Assembly: GCA_000438255.1 (NCBI GenBank)
Contig: FR901897.1
Span: forward strand, 1 to 13,853
Direction of reading: 5' to 3'
DNA length: 13,853 bases
Source of the DNA: Clostridium sp. CAG:389
Lineage (GTDB): Bacteria; Bacillota; Clostridia; TANB77; CAG-508
Below are positions 12,786 to 13,853 of the stretch, piece after piece; position 1 is the stretch's first letter, and the number at the start of each line of letters is the position of its first letter. The position numbers were made by a program, and so were the translations under genes. A model generated the notes under the pieces. That model saw only the letters and a program-made list of their open reading frames with translations, ran no database searches and had not been told where the DNA came from.

Positions 12786-13668
12786 TTAAATTTCTTTATT
12801 GTTGATTTTTTCAAGTGCTTTTTTTACACCTTCATTATTATTATCATCTGTAACATAATCTGCTATTTCTATAACTTTTGGTGTACTTTCTCCCATTGCA
12901 ATACCAAGTCCAGCATTTTCTATCATAAGTTTATCATTCATATTATCTCCGTATTGCAACAACTTCTTCTTTTTTTATATTCAATTGATTTATTAAATAT
13001 TCTATTGCAGTCCATTTATCAACATCACTTAGTGATATTTCTGTGTAAAAATATTCAATGTTGATGTCTTCTGTTCCTTGTTTTATTACTTTTCTTGACA
13101 TATGACTTACATCTAAAATGTCTATATCTGAAACTGTTTTCAATTTTCTTATAACTGAATTAAAAATTGATTTTGTTTCATCACAAATGGTTATCTTTAA
13201 ATATTTATTATTTTCTGAATTTTTTATGTAGTCAATGATATTCTCAACTAATGTTATGCTTGTTTTGTTTTTTTCTTCTTTTTTTAGATTTTCTTTATAA
13301 TAATATAAAACGTTATATTTTAATTGTTTTGCAATAATTGTGTCTTCTGTATAAATGTTGTAAGATATACTGTTTTCTTCACATATTTTTGCTATTTCTA
13401 ATATTTTTTGCTTACTTAAAAATTTTTCGTATATTATTTTGTCATTTTTGATATCATATATTAAAGAACCATTTCCTGCAATAAAATAATTGTTTGAACC
13501 AATTTCTTTTGCTATTGTTTTTATTGAATCTATTGGTCTTCCTGATGCTATTATTACATCTGTTCCTTTTTCTATTGTTTGTTTTATTGTTTGTTTTGTT
13601 TCTTCTGTTACTATTCCATATTTATTTAGCATTGTTCCGTCTAAATCTACTGCTACTATTTTATACAT
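12786..13668 (-). pseudogene. Cof-type HAD phosphatase, frame broken before motif IV
   Basis: Haloacid dehalogenase-type phosphatase, probably acting on small phosphorylated metabolites. Motif I DLDGT gives nucleophile D8 and D10, motif II is ASGRP (S42), and the motif III lysine is in DVDKWTAIEYL (K218). The intact frame stops at 12943 after ...EEVVAIRR (241 aa). Removing one base (the G at plus 12951) continues the protein as GDNMNDKLMIENAG, the expected GDxxND motif IV, to a stop at 12786, giving 293 aa, a normal Cof length. The final RR is therefore out-of-frame and includes a CGG codon, which I did not find in frame elsewhere. It may be a real pseudogene, a two-part gene (GGAG precedes an internal ATG at 12941) or an assembly error. 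AGGAGG precedes the start. Its link to the Tad-like operon is unclear. Confidence 0.8.
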
Positions 13669-13718
13669 ATTTCCTCCTTATTTTTCTTTTGCTTTTATTT
13701 TATATATCGTTCTTTCGT

Positions 13719-13747
13719 GTTATATCATAAAATGACTTTTTTTTCAA
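13719..13747 (-). promoter_or_regulatory. Promoter of the HAD phosphatase gene
   Basis: Minus-strand TTGAAA (13742-13747) and TATAAC (13719-13724), 17 bp apart, with TGA making an extended -10. The predicted start is near 13712, about 44 nt before the ATG. An A-tract follows the -35, as in the two internal promoters of the cluster. Confidence 0.6.
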
Positions 13748-13853
13748 TTTTTTATGTTGTTTTTTTATTAAATTTTATTTTAAAGGCGTTACTAGTTGGT
13801 AATACTTTTTTGGTGACGTTGTTGACCTATATGTTTTTGAAAATCGAACCTTT
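13748..13853. other. Right edge, possible 3' end of an upstream gene
   Basis: Two minus-strand frames enter from the edge. One reads 25 codons to a TAA at 13775, the other 19 codons to a TAG at 13792. Neither can be recognised and the stretch is too short to choose between them. No tRNA or terminator hairpin could be folded convincingly. Confidence 0.2.

Noticed and set aside
12943..12957. Programmed frameshift or codon reassignment at CGG in the phosphatase gene
   Set aside because: No slippery sequence or stimulating structure is evident, and reassigning CGG would still leave a TAA two codons later. A single-base insertion explains the data more simply.
13810..13853. tRNA T-arm-like GGTTCGATT on the minus strand
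   Set aside because: The flanking bases do not form a T-stem, and no acceptor or anticodon arms can be drawn.

Overview
The window is strongly AT-rich, has strong AGGAGG-type ribosome binding sites and uses mostly AGA for arginine. It fits a low-GC Bacillota, probably a Clostridia-like (perhaps uncultured gut) lineage. That placement is inferred from composition and gene content; no taxonomic marker is present. TGA is not needed as a sense codon, so standard code 11 applies. Every convincing gene lies on the minus strand, so transcription runs from high to low coordinates.

Right edge to 12786: a Cof-type HAD phosphatase gene with a good promoter. A single extra base breaks its frame just before the last catalytic motif. 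From 12785 to 12610 lies the only substantial regulatory region. It holds a modest sigma-A-like promoter (12653-12681) preceded by an 11-bp-phased direct repeat array and a 12-bp inverted repeat.

12609 to 5677: the machinery of a Tad/Flp-like (type IVc pilus or type II-like secretion) system. In order these are a CpaB/RcpC-like SAF protein, two tandem degenerate MinD/CpaE-like proteins, a CpaF-like secretion ATPase with its own membrane anchor, and one 692-aa protein that appears to fuse TadB-like and TadC-like platform subunits. A 171-bp spacer carrying a 56-bp tandem repeat with paired hairpin changes interrupts the otherwise tight operon just before the ATPase gene.

5658 to 52: eight small to medium single-pass membrane proteins, the likely substrates or filament parts. 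Four begin MENA[SA][KD]AL followed by a transmembrane helix. One further member keeps the same downstream motif but has a different N-terminal anchor. Two are a paralogous pair with a MADR motif after the helix, and the last is a 528-aa exported protein. Two near-consensus internal promoters (4402-4430 and 2781-2809) suggest that the downstream genes can also be transcribed separately.

Working model (inference): CpaF and the fused platform export and assemble the MENASKAL-type proteins, the MinD-like pair positions the machine, and CpaB acts on the outer face. No outer-membrane secretin and no prepilin peptidase gene is in the window, and the pilin-like proteins show no recognisable prepilin peptidase site. 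The substrate set is therefore the most likely undescribed part.
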